Notes: a model not told the origin generated them from the letters alone. A stretch of DNA of 64,000 bases from Lobosporangium transversale (GCF_002105155.1 NW_019029008.1:426188-490187), one strand, 5' to 3'; counted from the stretch's first letter, positions 1 to 11,479 are shown. Translations and numbers: made by a program.

Positions 1-244
1 CTGAACCACAGTCAACAATAGCTTGCCTAGCCAACAAGCTCTGGAACGCGATCTTCTATCTACCACTTTATCGCACAATCGAGCTGTGCCGTATTTATTG
101 TACTTGTTCAAATTCGACATATTATTTTTGATCCTTCAGTGCGAAGCAAAGATTAAAATATGCTATTTCTTCATTGCGAGAAAAGCCAGGGCCAGGAGCG
201 AGAGCAGGACCAGGATCTCTGGGCATACATGCACTCACTTGTGA
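1..244 (+). pseudogene. F-box protein remnant, left-arm copy (cut by window edge)
   Basis: One frame of the first ~110 bases reads IACLANKLWNAIFYLPLYR followed by TIELCRIY. This matches the end of the F-box motif in the intact F-box/LRR protein at 36730 (ACLVNKTWNAIFTPHLYR, then VIELQGY). The similarity ends within about 40 codons and no LRR region follows in frame. It is the mirror copy of the remnant at 8204-8425. The N-terminal part of the F-box lies outside the window on this side. Confidence 0.6.
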
Positions 245-2209
245 AATAACCCAACACGCCCAACCCTTTTAAATATGTTTCTATTATGAAGGAACTTCGA
301 CCATGCTAAAGCCAAGAGGAGGACTTCATAATAATGCTTCCAATGGGACCACCTCGCTTCAGGCACCCGTACGCCTTTATGGCCACATCAAATCGAATAT
401 GTCGCTTCTTCGTAACAAAAAAGAGAAACCTGGCTCCGTTGGCTGTCATCGCTAGCATGGTTGGTCGTCATAGCATGTTTGCAGGAATGAGCCTCCTCCA
501 ACATTCCTTGTACCGCCATCAGCAATTCTATACAAAAACCAGTAGGTAGCAGCAAAGTGCTGGCTTTAAATCCGACATCATCTCTATCTCCAGAGTCAAC
601 AAGCGAGGCTAGATAAATGGAACATCAGCAAGGACTGATGTAACAGTGAAGCATCCGAAACATCCTTGTATCTGACTGAGGAGCAGGTTCAGGGGCAGGT
701 CTATATTTGATAATGTTTTGTAAGGCTATACGTGGGTCGATAGTTGTCCTTGCCTAGATTTGACGAAGCAAGGCAACACTGCATAGCATATAAATATGTA
801 AGTTATAGCAATCCTTTATGTTGCGAGCAAGCTATTTTATTTTACTTTTTACCAAAAAAAAAAAAAAAAAAAAAAAAAAGCATCAAGGAAATTGAGCTCC
901 TAAAAAAACCTTCAAAGGAGATTGTAGATCAACATGGACTCTTTTAACAGAAAGGAATATTAACACTGAGTCAGGATACACGTGGTTGTCATTCAGGACA
1001 TAAAGAGCTTCGTGGTGCCCACCAATGTTATTTTAAATATTGAAAGAGATAAAACTATTATGGATGAATTTAAGTAGCGTAGTGTTATAAATCCTTGAAT
1101 AATCGGCCCCTGCGTTTAGCTCAGGTTTTGAGCTTTATTGTAAAGATAAATTCGAAAGGCAATGGTTATTTATTCTTATAAATGCCAAAAAGTAGCGTTA
1201 ATATTTCAGTTACTATTATATATGCAAATAAAGTATTGTGTATTGGAGAAGACGTTCCATCCCTAGTCCACCTTGTAGCATCCGTTTGATTGTTTTTTTT
1301 TGTCAATGTGTAAACTAGATCTGTTACTATTACAAAATGAAGCTTGAAACCCCTCTTTATCCTCTTCTACAAAACCAAGCACATGCTGTCGGTGTGTTTG
1401 CTGAAGCTTCGACTCCATTTTCGTTGTAGTTTCTTGCATAACTGATGCTTGAGTCTAATTAGCCTATTAGTGGTTAATTTACAGTCATCGTGCTCTTTGA
1501 CCTTTTAAGTCCCCCAACCATCGGTGCCAATGTGAAATAACATTTGCAGCCAATGGTGATGATACAATTCAGCCATTAATATATCCTCTGGTGCGAGACG
1601 CGTATTCAAGCCATGGGAGTAGAATCAAGAAGAAGTTTGCTGATCAATGATGCTTTAGTCTTTTTTATATTTTTATACCTTTTTATTAATGTAGCTGCTA
1701 GGTGAGAATAGCACTCTGGATGCTACAAACGCTTACCTGTAGAACACATATGAGATGACCTGGTTAAATATGAGTCCTATTTGAGACGAGTATTTATAGC
1801 TGCTCCAGTTCTTGTTATGCATGTTGTTGTGATGGAATGGTCGAAATAGAGTTTGATCATTCTGCAAGAGGCTGTTGCTTTGATGGTTTGAATGCACATG
1901 TTTCAATTTGGTGGCGCACTTGCCAAGACAAGACAAACGAGACAAGACAACGAGCTCGATACACAGTTCTGCAGGTCTAAGAAAGTGGGCAGAAAAAGGA
2001 GATCCCCAGACAAGCACAGCATGCTGGCCTTGCGACAAAGACTTGGACTCTAGAGAAAGGACAATAAAAGCTGAGGCTTTCTCATTATGAAGTCACCATT
2101 GCCATATAAACATGACGATGCCAGAAAGATCTTTTTTTATTTCCATTTTGACTCCCATAATGAATAGTAGAGTGTTGATGAGTAATTGTGCATAAATAAA
2201 TAACAAAAA

Positions 2210-2400
2210 GGCACCAGACTCTTCGCCTGCCTGCCGCGAAGCAGACAACCCAGGGCGCACCACGTGGAGGTGGTCTGGTTGCGTGCCCCCCGGGCCATAA
2301 ACCCTAGAGCAGTCTACCGACACGCCCGTCGCAGGGCCCAACCCGCCATCCAACCTACAGCGTCCTGCAGGCTGCAAATGGAGTCCGTTGGACATTGCCT
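2210..2400 (-). other. GC-rich island, left-arm copy; candidate structured RNA
   Basis: A ~190-base GC-rich block sits in AT-rich surroundings. It is the mirror of 5936-6125, where the reading direction is described. Nothing recognisable as a protein is encoded here. Confidence 0.35.
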
Positions 2401-2969
2401 AGTGCTCTCGAGCGCACTAATCCAATGCTTTGGAGGCCGTTAGAGATTCAAAAGAGGGAGGAAAGAGAGGTCTTTTTATACATTGTCAGGACCTAGCGAC
2501 TTGCTTTCTTTTCATTTTTCACCAACCTTTGACATGTCGATCGATTGTGGAACCTTTTTTCCATATGAAAAGCGCTTCGCAATTTGAGGTTTTTTCATCT
2601 TTTTTCAAGAAATTGCAGTCCTATTTCCCTCTAATGCTATTGAATGAAAATGCATTTAGTTTCTCTTCATCCTCTGAGATATCTAATAAGCATCCATATG
2701 GCTACAATCCCATCTGCCTTTGACAATCAACAGCATCCTGGTTCTTTTTATTTTTATTTGGCGTGGTCTGTGCTCTCATACCAACAGAGTTTGTTTGTTT
2801 GCTTGTTTTGGTAAGATTGCAAGACAACAAAGAGAGCAGAGAGTGGGCGGAGTGGGTGAATATATTTTACTGCACTTTGACACAGAGATGTAGATGTGCG
2901 TAGTCGCAACCTTAAACAAAACTATCCCGAGAAACACATTGTCTTGCCTGTCTTACTGCTTTGAGGAAC

Positions 2970-3062
2970 TGCATTGTCAGGATTGTCAGGATTGTCAGGA
3001 TTGTCAGGATTGTCAGGGTGGTCGGGATTGTCAGGATTGTTAGGATTATTAGGATTGTACCA
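2970..3062 (+). repeat. 9-bp minisatellite (left arm)
   Basis: About ten tandem copies of a 9-bp unit (consensus TTGTCAGGA). The 3' copies are degenerate, with TTGTTAGGA and TTATTAGGA variants. It is mirrored at 5275-5366 in the right arm. Confidence 0.9.
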
Positions 3063-3733
3063 TGTTTATTAGATATTTCACACCGTCAAGCCATATTTGA
3101 TTATACAACTCACAACAATTGACTGCGGATGAAAAGAAAAAAGAAAAAAATTACATACCAAGTTGCCTATCCACTTCTCGTCTAACATTGGTGGCAAAAG
3201 AAAACAAAGCACTAAACCCAGGTCTAACCTTCCTGAACCTTCTTCACCATCATTGCTAAATGTTTAATTAGCATGCAATTGCTATTTGTTCACTCCTGTC
3301 TCATTGCATTGATTGTAGAAAAAGAAAATAATCCTTTATGTATTTTTGTTTTTGTTCATGAGACTTTGGACTAAGGAGTATCATATTATGGATCCGCTGC
3401 AATAATGCTCTGTAAAGCTGAATGGGCTTTATCGCTTCTTTCTTCACTTCTTGGTCTTACTTAGTCACTTCTCTTCAGCTTCTCTCTCGCTTCTTGACCT
3501 GTCTCTCTTAACCACCTCTCTCTTCACTCCTTGCACACCGCCTCTCCACAACCAATCCGCGACGAGTCCCAGTAAGGCACCTCCGCTACCAAAGTGGCTT
3601 CTTCATAAGTTTGTATACTATACTACACTCTATATTTATAATCGCAAGGCCTTATTGTCAATGCCAGAACCAAATATCAAAGTATCCATGAATCCTACAG
3701 CTATCTCTCATATCTCTGTTCATATCCCTTACT

Positions 3734-4602
3734 TCTAGAATACAAAGGATGAGCGCTAGAAAAAACACACAGCAACGGGAGTGCCAGTGCCTGCTGAAGC
3801 TGTTACACCTAAGTAGCAGGAGGAGTTGATTAATATCGACGTAGCTCTTTTTACGTGTCGTCCAAAGGATGATTACACCTGCTCGAGATACTTAATGTGA
3901 TGGAAATAAACGAATAACCATTGGCTCAGCTCCTGTTAGATGTGTTCAGTTCGGATAATCAGAACATCGAAGAAGTATCCAGAGCTTTTACAAAAACAAA
4001 GGCCTGACTCCATAGTCAGGATCTGGGCCTTGCGATTAAATCCGAAGGGCTTCACAATGGATCTGGCAATTTCTCTGAAACCATAGCAGGAATTGTCGTT
4101 GAAGGTGCAAAAAGCGAGCTCGAGGAGCTTACTTGAACTGACAATCTGAAGTCCCTAGCCAACAATCTGTCCTCTACGCTGGCTCAGTAAATCTAATTGA
4201 AAAAAAAAAAAAAAAAAAAAAAATGACATCAGCACCCCTCCTCTTCAAGATCATTTACACCTTGACGCATGTCAACCGTAGGTCCATTAAATACTTAATA
4301 GCTGCTGCTGCCACCGTCCTTAGTATGTTGGAGAAATTCTGTTCTCCGGAATCGAACTACTTGCAGATGATGATGGGACTTCATTTGCATGTCTTGGGAT
4401 GTCCGAAGCGTGTGATAAATTTGCTAACAGGAACTCATTCAGATGCGTTAGCTACTTCAGAAAGTTCGTCATTTCCTTCGGAATGAACGATAGGGTTGAA
4501 GTTAGGGTATCCGATAGAATTGTCATCGCGACGCTGTTCAAAAGCCCTGGTTCGATCGAAATGTCTGTCAATAATTCGGTGCAGCTGCTCCGGTGTCCCA
4601 GG
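3734..4602. other. Single-copy spacer of the palindrome with broken coding debris
   Basis: This 870-base stretch separates the two arms. Around 3970-4190 one forward frame reads as fairly continuous protein (SEGLHNGSGNFSETIAGIVV is one piece) interrupted by stop codons. It is followed by a run of 23 A at about 4201-4223. From 4223 to about 4635 there are only short overlapping frames without recognisable motifs. It looks like decayed coding sequence, possibly a retroposed fragment given the A-run, but I cannot name the family. Confidence 0.4.
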
Positions 4603-5274
4603 AGTAAGGGATATGAACAGAGATATGAGAGATAGCTGTAGGATTCATGGATACTTTGATATTTGGTTCTGGCATTGACAATAAGGCCTTGCGATTATAA
4701 ATATAGAGTGTAGTATAGTATACAAACTTATGAAGAAGCCACTTTGGTAGCGGAGGTGCCTTACTGGGACTCGTCGCGGATTGGTTGTGGAGAGGCGGTG
4801 TGCAAGGAGTGAAGAGAGAGGTGGTTAAGAGAGACAGGTCAAGAAGCGAGAGAGAAGCTGAAGAGAAGTGACTAAGTAAGACCAAGAAGTGAAGAAAGAA
4901 GCGATAAAGCCCATTCAGCTTTACAGAGCATTATTGCAGCGGACCCATAATATGATACTCCTTAGTCCAAAGTCTCATGAACAAAAACAAAAATACATAA
5001 AGGATTATTTTCTTTTTCTACAATCAATGCAATGAGACAGGAGTGAACAAATAGCAATTGCATGCTAATTAAACATTTAGCAATGATGGTGAAGAAGGTT
5101 CAGGAAGGTTAGACCTGGGTTTAGTGCTTTGTTTTCTTTTGCCACCAATGTTAGACGAGAAGTGGATAGGCAACTTGGTATGTAATTTTTTTCTTTTTTC
5201 TTTTCATCCGCAGTCAATTGTTGTGAGTTGTATAATCAAATATGGCTTGACGGTGTGAAATATCTAATAAACAT

Positions 5275-5366
5275 GGTACAATCCTAATAATCCTAACAAT
5301 CCTGACAATCCCGACCACCCTGACAATCCTGACAATCCTGACAATCCTGACAATCCTGACAATGCA
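5275..5366 (-). repeat. 9-bp minisatellite (right arm)
   Basis: Reverse-complement copy of the minisatellite at 2970-3062 (unit TCCTGACAA on this strand). It retains the same variant order, so both arms share one history. Confidence 0.9.
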
Positions 5367-5935
5367 GTTCCTCAAAGCAGTAAGACAGGCAAGACAATGT
5401 GTTTCTCGGGATAGTTTTGTTTAAGGTTGCGACTACGCACATCTACATCTCTGTGTCAAAGTGCAGTAAAATATATTCACCCACTCCGCCCACTCTCTGC
5501 TCTCTTTGTTGTCTTGCAATCTTACCAAAACAAGCAAACAAACAAACTCTGTTGGTATGAGAGCACAGACCACGCCAAATAAAAATAAAAAGAACCAGGA
5601 TGCTGTTGATTGTCAAAGGCAGATGGGATTGTAGCCATATGGATGCTTATTAGATATCTCAGAGGATGAAGAGAAACTAAATGCATTTTCATTCAATAGC
5701 ATTAGAGGGAAATAGGACTGCAATTTCTTGAAAAAAGATGAAAAAACCTCAAATTGCGAAGCGCTTTTCATATGGAAAAAAGGTTCCACAATCGATCGAC
5801 ATGTCAAAGGTTGGTGAAAAATGAAAAGAAAGCAAGTCGCTAGGTCCTGACAATGTATAAAAAGACCTCTCTTTCCTCCCTCTTTTGAATCTCTAACGGC
5901 CTCCAAAGCATTGGATTAGTGCGCTCGAGAGCACT

Positions 5936-6140
5936 AGGCAATGTCCAACGGACTCCATTTGCAGCCTGCAGGACGCTGTAGGTTGGATGGCGGGTTGGGC
6001 CCTGCGACGGGCGTGTCGGTAGACTGCTCTAGGGTTTATGGCCCGGGGGGCACGCAACCAGACCACCTCCACGTGGTGCGCCCTGGGTTGTCTGCTTCGC
6101 GGCAGGCAGGCGAAGAGTCTGGTGCCTTTTTGTTATTTAT
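5936..6140 (+). ncRNA. GC-rich island, right-arm copy; candidate structured RNA
   Basis: The block 5936-6125 is strongly GC-rich, while both flanks are AT-rich. Read on this strand it contains several self-complementary stretches, for example GACCACC/GGTGCG near 6060-6085, CAACC/GGTTG around the same loop, and the near-palindrome TAGTGC-GCTCGAGA-GCACTA just upstream at 5914-5933. It ends in a T-run (CCTTTTTG at about 6123-6130) that would fit an RNA polymerase III terminator. A 100-codon frame crosses it (5941-6243) but has no recognisable domain. I could not match it with confidence to SRP RNA, RNase P/MRP RNA, snRNAs or U3. The existence of a functional RNA is inference. Confidence 0.3.
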
Positions 6141-7785
6141 TTATGCACAATTACTCATCAACACTCTACTATTCATTATGGGAGTCAAAATGGAAATAAA
6201 AAAAGATCTTTCTGGCATCGTCATGTTTATATGGCAATGGTGACTTCATAATGAGAAAGCCTCAGCTTTTATTGTCCTTTCTCTAGAGTCCAAGTCTTTG
6301 TCGCAAGGCCAGCATGCTGTGCTTGTCTGGGGATCTCCTTTTTCTGCCCACTTTCTTAGACCTGCAGAACTGTGTATCGAGCTCGTTGTCTTGTCTCGTT
6401 TGTCTTGTCTTGGCAAGTGCGCCACCAAATTGAAACATGTGCATTCAAACCATCAAAGCAACAGCCTCTTGCAGAATGATCAAACTCTATTTCGACCATT
6501 CCATCACAACAACATGCATAACAAGAACTGGAGCAGCTATAAATACTCGTCTCAAATAGGACTCATATTTAACCAGGTCATCTCATATGTGTTCTACAGG
6601 TAAGCGTTTGTAGCATCCAGAGTGCTATTCTCACCTAGCAGCTACATTAATAAAAAGGTATAAAAATATAAAAAAGACTAAAGCATCATTGATCAGCAAA
6701 CTTCTTCTTGATTCTACTCCCATGGCTTGAATACGCGTCTCGCACCAGAGGATATATTAATGGCTGAATTGTATCATCACCATTGGCTGCAAATGTTATT
6801 TCACATTGGCACCGATGGTTGGGGGACTTAAAAGGTCAAAGAGCACGATGACTGTAAATTAACCACTAATAGGCTAATTAGACTCAAGCATCAGTTATGC
6901 AAGAAACTACAACGAAAATGGAGTCGAAGCTTCAGCAAACACACCGACAGCATGTGCTTGGTTTTGTAGAAGAGGATAAAGAGGGGTTTCAAGCTTCATT
7001 TTGTAATAGTAACAGATCTAGTTTACACATTGACAAAAAAAAACAATCAAACGGATGCTACAAGGTGGACTAGGGATGGAACGTCTTCTCCAATACACAA
7101 TACTTTATTTGCATATATAATAGTAACTGAAATATTAACGCTACTTTTTGGCATTTATAAGAATAAATAACCATTGCCTTTCGAATTTATCTTTACAATA
7201 AAGCTCAAAACCTGAGCTAAACGCAGGGGCCGATTATTCAAGGATTTATAACACTACGCTACTTAAATTCATCCATAATAGTTTTATCTCTTTCAATATT
7301 TAAAATAACATTGGTGGGCACCACGAAGCTCTTTATGTCCTGAATGACAACCACGTGTATCCTGACTCAGTGTTAATATTCCTTTCTGTTAAAAGAGTCC
7401 ATGTTGATCTACAATCTCCTTTGAAGGTTTTTTTAGGAGCTCAATTTCCTTGATGCTTTTTTTTTTTTTTTTTTTTTTTTTGGTAAAAAGTAAAATAAAA
7501 TAGCTTGCTCGCAACATAAAGGATTGCTATAACTTACATATTTATATGCTATGCAGTGTTGCCTTGCTTCGTCAAATCTAGGCAAGGACAACTATCGACC
7601 CACGTATAGCCTTACAAAACATTATCAAATATAGACCTGCCCCTGAACCTGCTCCTCAGTCAGATACAAGGATGTTTCGGATGCTTCACTGTTACATCAG
7701 TCCTTGCTGATGTTCCATTTATCTAGCCTCGCTTGTTGACTCTGGAGATAGAGATGATGTCGGATTTAAAGCCAGCACTTTGCTG

Positions 7786-8100
7786 CTACCTACTGGTTTT
7801 TGTATAGAATTGCTGATGGCGGTACAAGGAATGTTGGAGGAGGCTCATTCCTGCAAACATGCTATGACGACCAACCATGCTAGCGATGACAGCCAACGGA
7901 GCCAGGTTTCTCTTTTTTGTTACGAAGAAGCGACATATTCGATTTGATGTGGCCATAAAGGCGTACGGGTGCCTGAAGCGAGGTGGTCCCATTGGAAGCA
8001 TTATTATGAAGTCCTCCTCTTGGCTTTAGCATGGTCGAAGTTCCTTCATAATAGAAACATATTTAAAAGGGTTGGGCGTGTTGGGTTATTTCACAAGTGA
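7786..8100. other. Palindrome arm outside the named parts: no gene seen
   Basis: Apart from the F-box remnant, GC-rich island and minisatellite, the arms (245-2209, 2401-2969, 3063-3733 and mirrors) contain only short frames identical on both arms and AT-rich sequence. I see no conserved protein motif, no convincing introns and no tRNA. Confidence 0.5.
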
Positions 8101-8203
8101 GTGCATGTATGCCCAGAGATCCTGGTCCTGCTCTCGCTCCTGGCCCTGGCTTTTCTCGCAATGAAGAAATAGCATATTTTAATCTTTGCTTCGCACTGAA
8201 GGA

Positions 8204-8425
8204 TCAAAAATAATATGTCGAATTTGAACAAGTACAATAAATACGGCACAGCTCGATTGTGCGATAAAGTGGTAGATAGAAGATCGCGTTCCAGAGCTTG
8301 TTGGCTAGGCAAGCTATTGTTGACTGTGGTTCAGTGGTGAGCTGAGTAAGGTAAGAAAGGAGTACTAGGATTTGCTTTTTTGAAAAAAGCTTAAGAAATA
8401 AAATTAAAAAGTAAAGATGACGCGA
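8204..8425 (-). pseudogene. F-box protein remnant, right-arm copy and flank
   Basis: On the minus strand an open frame runs 8593-8204. Its last ~55 residues resemble an F-box: a hydrophobic segment ILVLLSYLTQLTTEPQSTIA, then CLANKLWNAIFYLPLYR. The intact paralogue in this window at 36730 has PELLSHLGQFLDVSDLAVACLVNKTWNAIF. The upstream residues of the frame are low-complexity Lys/Glu and unlikely to be real. The frame stops soon after the F-box and no LRR part follows. I read it as a decayed F-box/LRR family member whose F-box half lies across the outer edge of the inverted repeat. Confidence 0.6.
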
Positions 8426-8625
8426 ATATTTGCGTTCAAAGGATTTCACATGACTTATGACCTTGTTTCGCCACCAAAAAAAGGTGCATAAAAAGCTTTT
8501 TTTTTTTTCCTTTTTCTCTTTTCTTCTTTCTTTTTCTCTCCCAACGCACTCCACCTTTTCCCATCCACAGGAGCAGGAGCCAACTCTATTCAAGGCCCAA
8601 AGCTAAGTCGAAAAGAAAAGTATTA

Positions 8626-8690
8626 TTGAGATTCTTTTTTTTTTTATTTTATTTTACTTTATTATTTTATTCGCTCTCTCACTCGCATTC
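8626..8690. repeat. T-rich tract
   Basis: Low-complexity T/A-rich stretch next to the outer end of the palindrome; no coding potential. Confidence 0.6.
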
Positions 8691-8832
8691 TGTGTTCACT
8701 TCAAGAGTGTTGATTTTACGACAGCCTCTACTCCTTATGCGCTTTGTGTCCGTTAGAACTTTGTCGGCGGATTGTGCAGAGCTATATAACATGATGAATG
8801 CAAAGAGGGTTGGATGCTTACTCCTCCCTTAT

Positions 8833-9860
8833 TCTGACCAGCACCTTTACCATTTGCCACGAATATATTTTAGCCGCATATAGTTGCTAGCTCAAACCCA
8901 GTATATATTGTAGCCTTATATAACTTTGGCAAATACCGCTTGCAGCTACGCATTTATTGGGGGAAAACATACTCATGGTCAAATGGCATAGGGCTGGAAT
9001 GATGAGAAAACGCGTTCTGAGCAAGGGCCACTTGGCTCTTTTATTTTTTTTTATTTTAACTTTTTTATCCTTCAGTTCTCCCCTTATCTTTTATTCTTTA
9101 GGACTAGCGTTGGGCTCTAAATGATGAATACACAGACGGGTAACCCGCAGTTGCCGTCACTCTGACCATAAGCCTCGCCGTTTGCCACGAATATGTTTTA
9201 GCCGCATATAATTGCTAGCTCAAACCCAGTACATATTATAGCCTCATATAACTTTGGCAAATACCGCTTGCAGCTACACAATTACCGGGGAAAAACATAC
9301 TCGCGACCAAATGACATAGGACTGGGGATGATGAGACAATGCATTCTGAGCAAGGCCCCACCTGGTTTTTTTTATTTTTTTATTTTCTCTTTTATTATTC
9401 TTTTATTATTTATTTTTGTTTTTCTTTTGTTTTTTCTTTTGTTTTTCTTTTGTTTTTCTTTTGTTTTTCTTTTGTTTTTCTTTTGTTTTTTTTTTCTTTT
9501 TCTTTTGTTTTTCTTTTTCTTTTCTTTTCTTTTCTCTCTTTTTTTTCTTTAATTTTATTTTTTATTTTTAAACCCCTTTAACTTTTTCATTCTTTAGGTC
9601 TAGCATTGGGCTCTAAAATGATGAATACCAGACGGATAACCCGCAGTTACCGTCACTCTGACCATAAGCCTCGCTATTTGCCACGAATATGTTTTAGCCG
9701 TATATAATTGCTAGCTCAAACCCAGTACATATTGTAACCTCATATAACTTTGGCAAATACCGCTTGCAGCTACACAATTATCGGGGAAAAACATATTCGC
9801 GACCAAATGGCATAGGACTGGGGATGATGAGACAATGCATTCTGAGCCAAAACCCATTGC
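8833..9860 (+). repeat. Three-copy tandem repeat with expanded T-rich linkers
   Basis: A ~190-bp core beginning TCTGACC and containing CCACGAATAT, GCTAGCTCAAACCCAGTA and CTTTGGCAAATACCGCTTGC starts at 8833, 9161 and 9657. Copies 1 and 2 are followed by a T-rich linker and then a conserved block, TTAGG(A/T)CTAGC(G/A)TTGGGCTCTAAA. The period is 328 bp between copies 1 and 2 but 496 bp between copies 2 and 3. The difference comes from expansion of a (TTTTGTTTTTC)-type minisatellite at 9365-9560. Copy 3 diverges after about 9850. The array has no coding content. It could be satellite-like DNA or the tail of a retroelement. Confidence 0.85.
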
Positions 9861-10129
9861 GATTACCTGTTTGTTATTCTTACTACCTTTATTCCTTTTA
9901 TTCTATTTACCATGCACCTAATATCGAAGTACAAATAGCTCTAAAGATCGTCTTTCTTCTTCTTCTTTTTCTAATTAGCGCAAGCAAGCAGAGTAGTGTT
10001 GCTTCAAGTAGTCATGTTGCTATTATTTATGAAATAAAACTAATGTTACTCTACTTTGAAGATGGTGATACTAACGTTAATATCAACTTTAGAAGAATAA
10101 GCCCTTGCAGATGCCCTTAAATGAATAGG

Positions 10130-10450
10130 ATGTTGGAAACTGCAAGGTACTCTGGATAGCCACGGACTAAGGACAGAGCATGTTCTGGACTGAAGCAAGC
10201 TGACCCTTGTTAAAGTAAATGTAGTGCTGAAACTGTGCATGTACAAGCTACAAGGTCAATGACATATCTAAGGCCTGTGGCCCTTACTCATAATAAATTC
10301 AGTACAAAGCCTTGATGAGCCTACCGTGATTCTATCGCGATTGGCTAGGTTGAGCGCATATTAAAAAGGGATGTGTGGACGCGTCTGCAAATTATGGCTT
10401 CGCCACGCGTAAATTCTGAGCGCTTCATTGTAGTGTAACAGTTGGCAAAA
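10130..10450 (-). repeat. Dispersed repeat copy 1 (partner at 52905-53200)
   Basis: This stretch is similar, as reverse complement, to 52905-53200. Shared landmarks are CATGTACAAGCT against AGCTCGTACATG, GGCCTGTGGCCCTTACTCAT against ATGAGTAAGGGCCACAGGCC, and TTCGCCACG with GTGTAACAGTTGG. The outer end falls at the GTGTAACAGTTGG motif (10434-10446). There is no coding sequence. It is probably a short non-autonomous transposon or its relic, but I could not identify terminal inverted repeats within one copy. Confidence 0.75.
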
Positions 10451-11189
10451 AAAAACATGACGAAGATGAGGATCGGAAATAAACGTTTGTCGGGTGCGTG
10501 TGTGCGCATGGAGTAAGAAGTTTATGTGTGAGAAAAAATGAAAGAATAATTGAGACGAGTCAACGAAGGAATGAAAGAATGGAAAAAGAATAATTTCTAT
10601 TAGTGTGTCACCTTGCATAACTTGTTTTATCGAGGGCTTAAGGAAGTAAAGAGAGTGACAAGCTTGGCTGGCCCATTCTTCAACATTAAAGTGCTATGAT
10701 AGTTTTTTTCATTCATTGTCTATGACTTCTTGCCTCATAGCTGACTGTGTCATGGAGAAGGTCATTGAAGGAGTGGCCCAAATGGTACTTACTACCTGAC
10801 CATGTGATAATATGAGTTGAGCATGATCGAGCTGGAAAAAAACGAAGTAAAAGAATTCGGTATCATGGTTCCACCCGCTTACTTTGCACCACATGAATTA
10901 TTTCTGCTACGAGCGCAACCACACAAACCCAGGTCTTCAACTTGTCACATGACAACCTTTCACTGTCCTGCACTTTTGGAGAAACTTTCCCGGCTGGGAC
11001 AAATTTGCGATTCTAAAATGGTGGCAACGCTCCATTGTCATGGCTGTGGCTACAGCCTCCTCCGTCCTCTCTCTTTTTTCTTTTTCTTTCTTTATGCCTT
11101 AAACTCGTCCTTGCCTAGGATTATTACCGTCATATCTTACCGGCCACTGAGTATTCATTAATCTTCAAATGATAATGAACACTATAGAA
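10451..11189. other. No gene seen
   Basis: Only unsupported short frames are present; no conserved motifs, tRNA or repeat beyond those listed. Confidence 0.5.
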
Positions 11190-11330
11190 TTAGAGGACGA
11201 AGTGGAGTGTCAAATAACAGCTTTGAGGATCCTTGTCAATAAAAAAAAGGGTTGTCAAATAACACCGGGCTCAGTGTTGTCAATATTTTACTATTTGACA
11301 GCCCGAGTTGTCAAATAGGTTAATTCCACC
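11190..11330. repeat. Cluster of TGTCAAATA motifs, partly inverted
   Basis: TGTCAAATA or TGTCAATA variants recur at about 11208, 11234, 11253, 11275 and 11311, with one inverted copy (TATTTGACA) at about 11291. The sequence CGGGCTC/GCCCGAG brackets part of the group, so a fold-back structure is possible. No function can be assigned. Confidence 0.45.
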
Positions 11331-11479
11331 CCTTTGATCTGTGGTGGACGATTCTTTTTCGGACTCATCAATCAGCTGCTTAGGAGAGGCGTTTAGTGCT
11401 GTAGTAGTATTTATTGTATTATCTAAAAAATCATCCGCATGTTTCTCTATATGCATATTTTCTAAAAGGCTTGTTCTCG

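Larger units (their letters stand above)
1..8335. repeat. Large near-perfect inverted repeat (palindrome), arms ~3.73 kb, spacer ~0.87 kb
   Basis: Positions 1-3733 are the reverse complement of about 4603-8335; paired coordinates sum to 8335 in the outer part and 8336 in the inner part. Every open frame I compared recurs identically on the opposite strand. I saw only two differences. One is a homopolymer of 26 A at 854-879 against 25 T at 7457-7481. The other is a transition, A at 3392 against C (G on the opposite strand) at 4944. Identity stops at about 3733/4603. The spacer, 3734-4602, is single copy. Because the left arm begins at base 1, the repeat may extend further left, and the matching right boundary may lie beyond 8335. 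Such identity means a recent inverted duplication, ongoing gene conversion, or an assembly artefact at a contig end. Confidence 0.95.

Noticed and set aside
2970-3062. Possible CRISPR array
   Set aside because: The unit is 9 bp with no spacers; it is a minisatellite in a eukaryotic genome.
3451-3738. Frame present in both palindrome arms (mirror at 4568-4885)
   Set aside because: Ser/Leu-rich without motifs. The arm identity explains its conservation, and it lacks a convincing ATG.
5941-6243. 100-codon frame across the GC-rich island, duplicated in the left arm
   Set aside because: No domain, and its composition reflects the GC-rich island. The apparent conservation is only the palindrome copying itself.
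9268-9581. Phe/Leu/Ser-rich hydrophobic frames
   Set aside because: Translation of the T-rich minisatellite; not genes.
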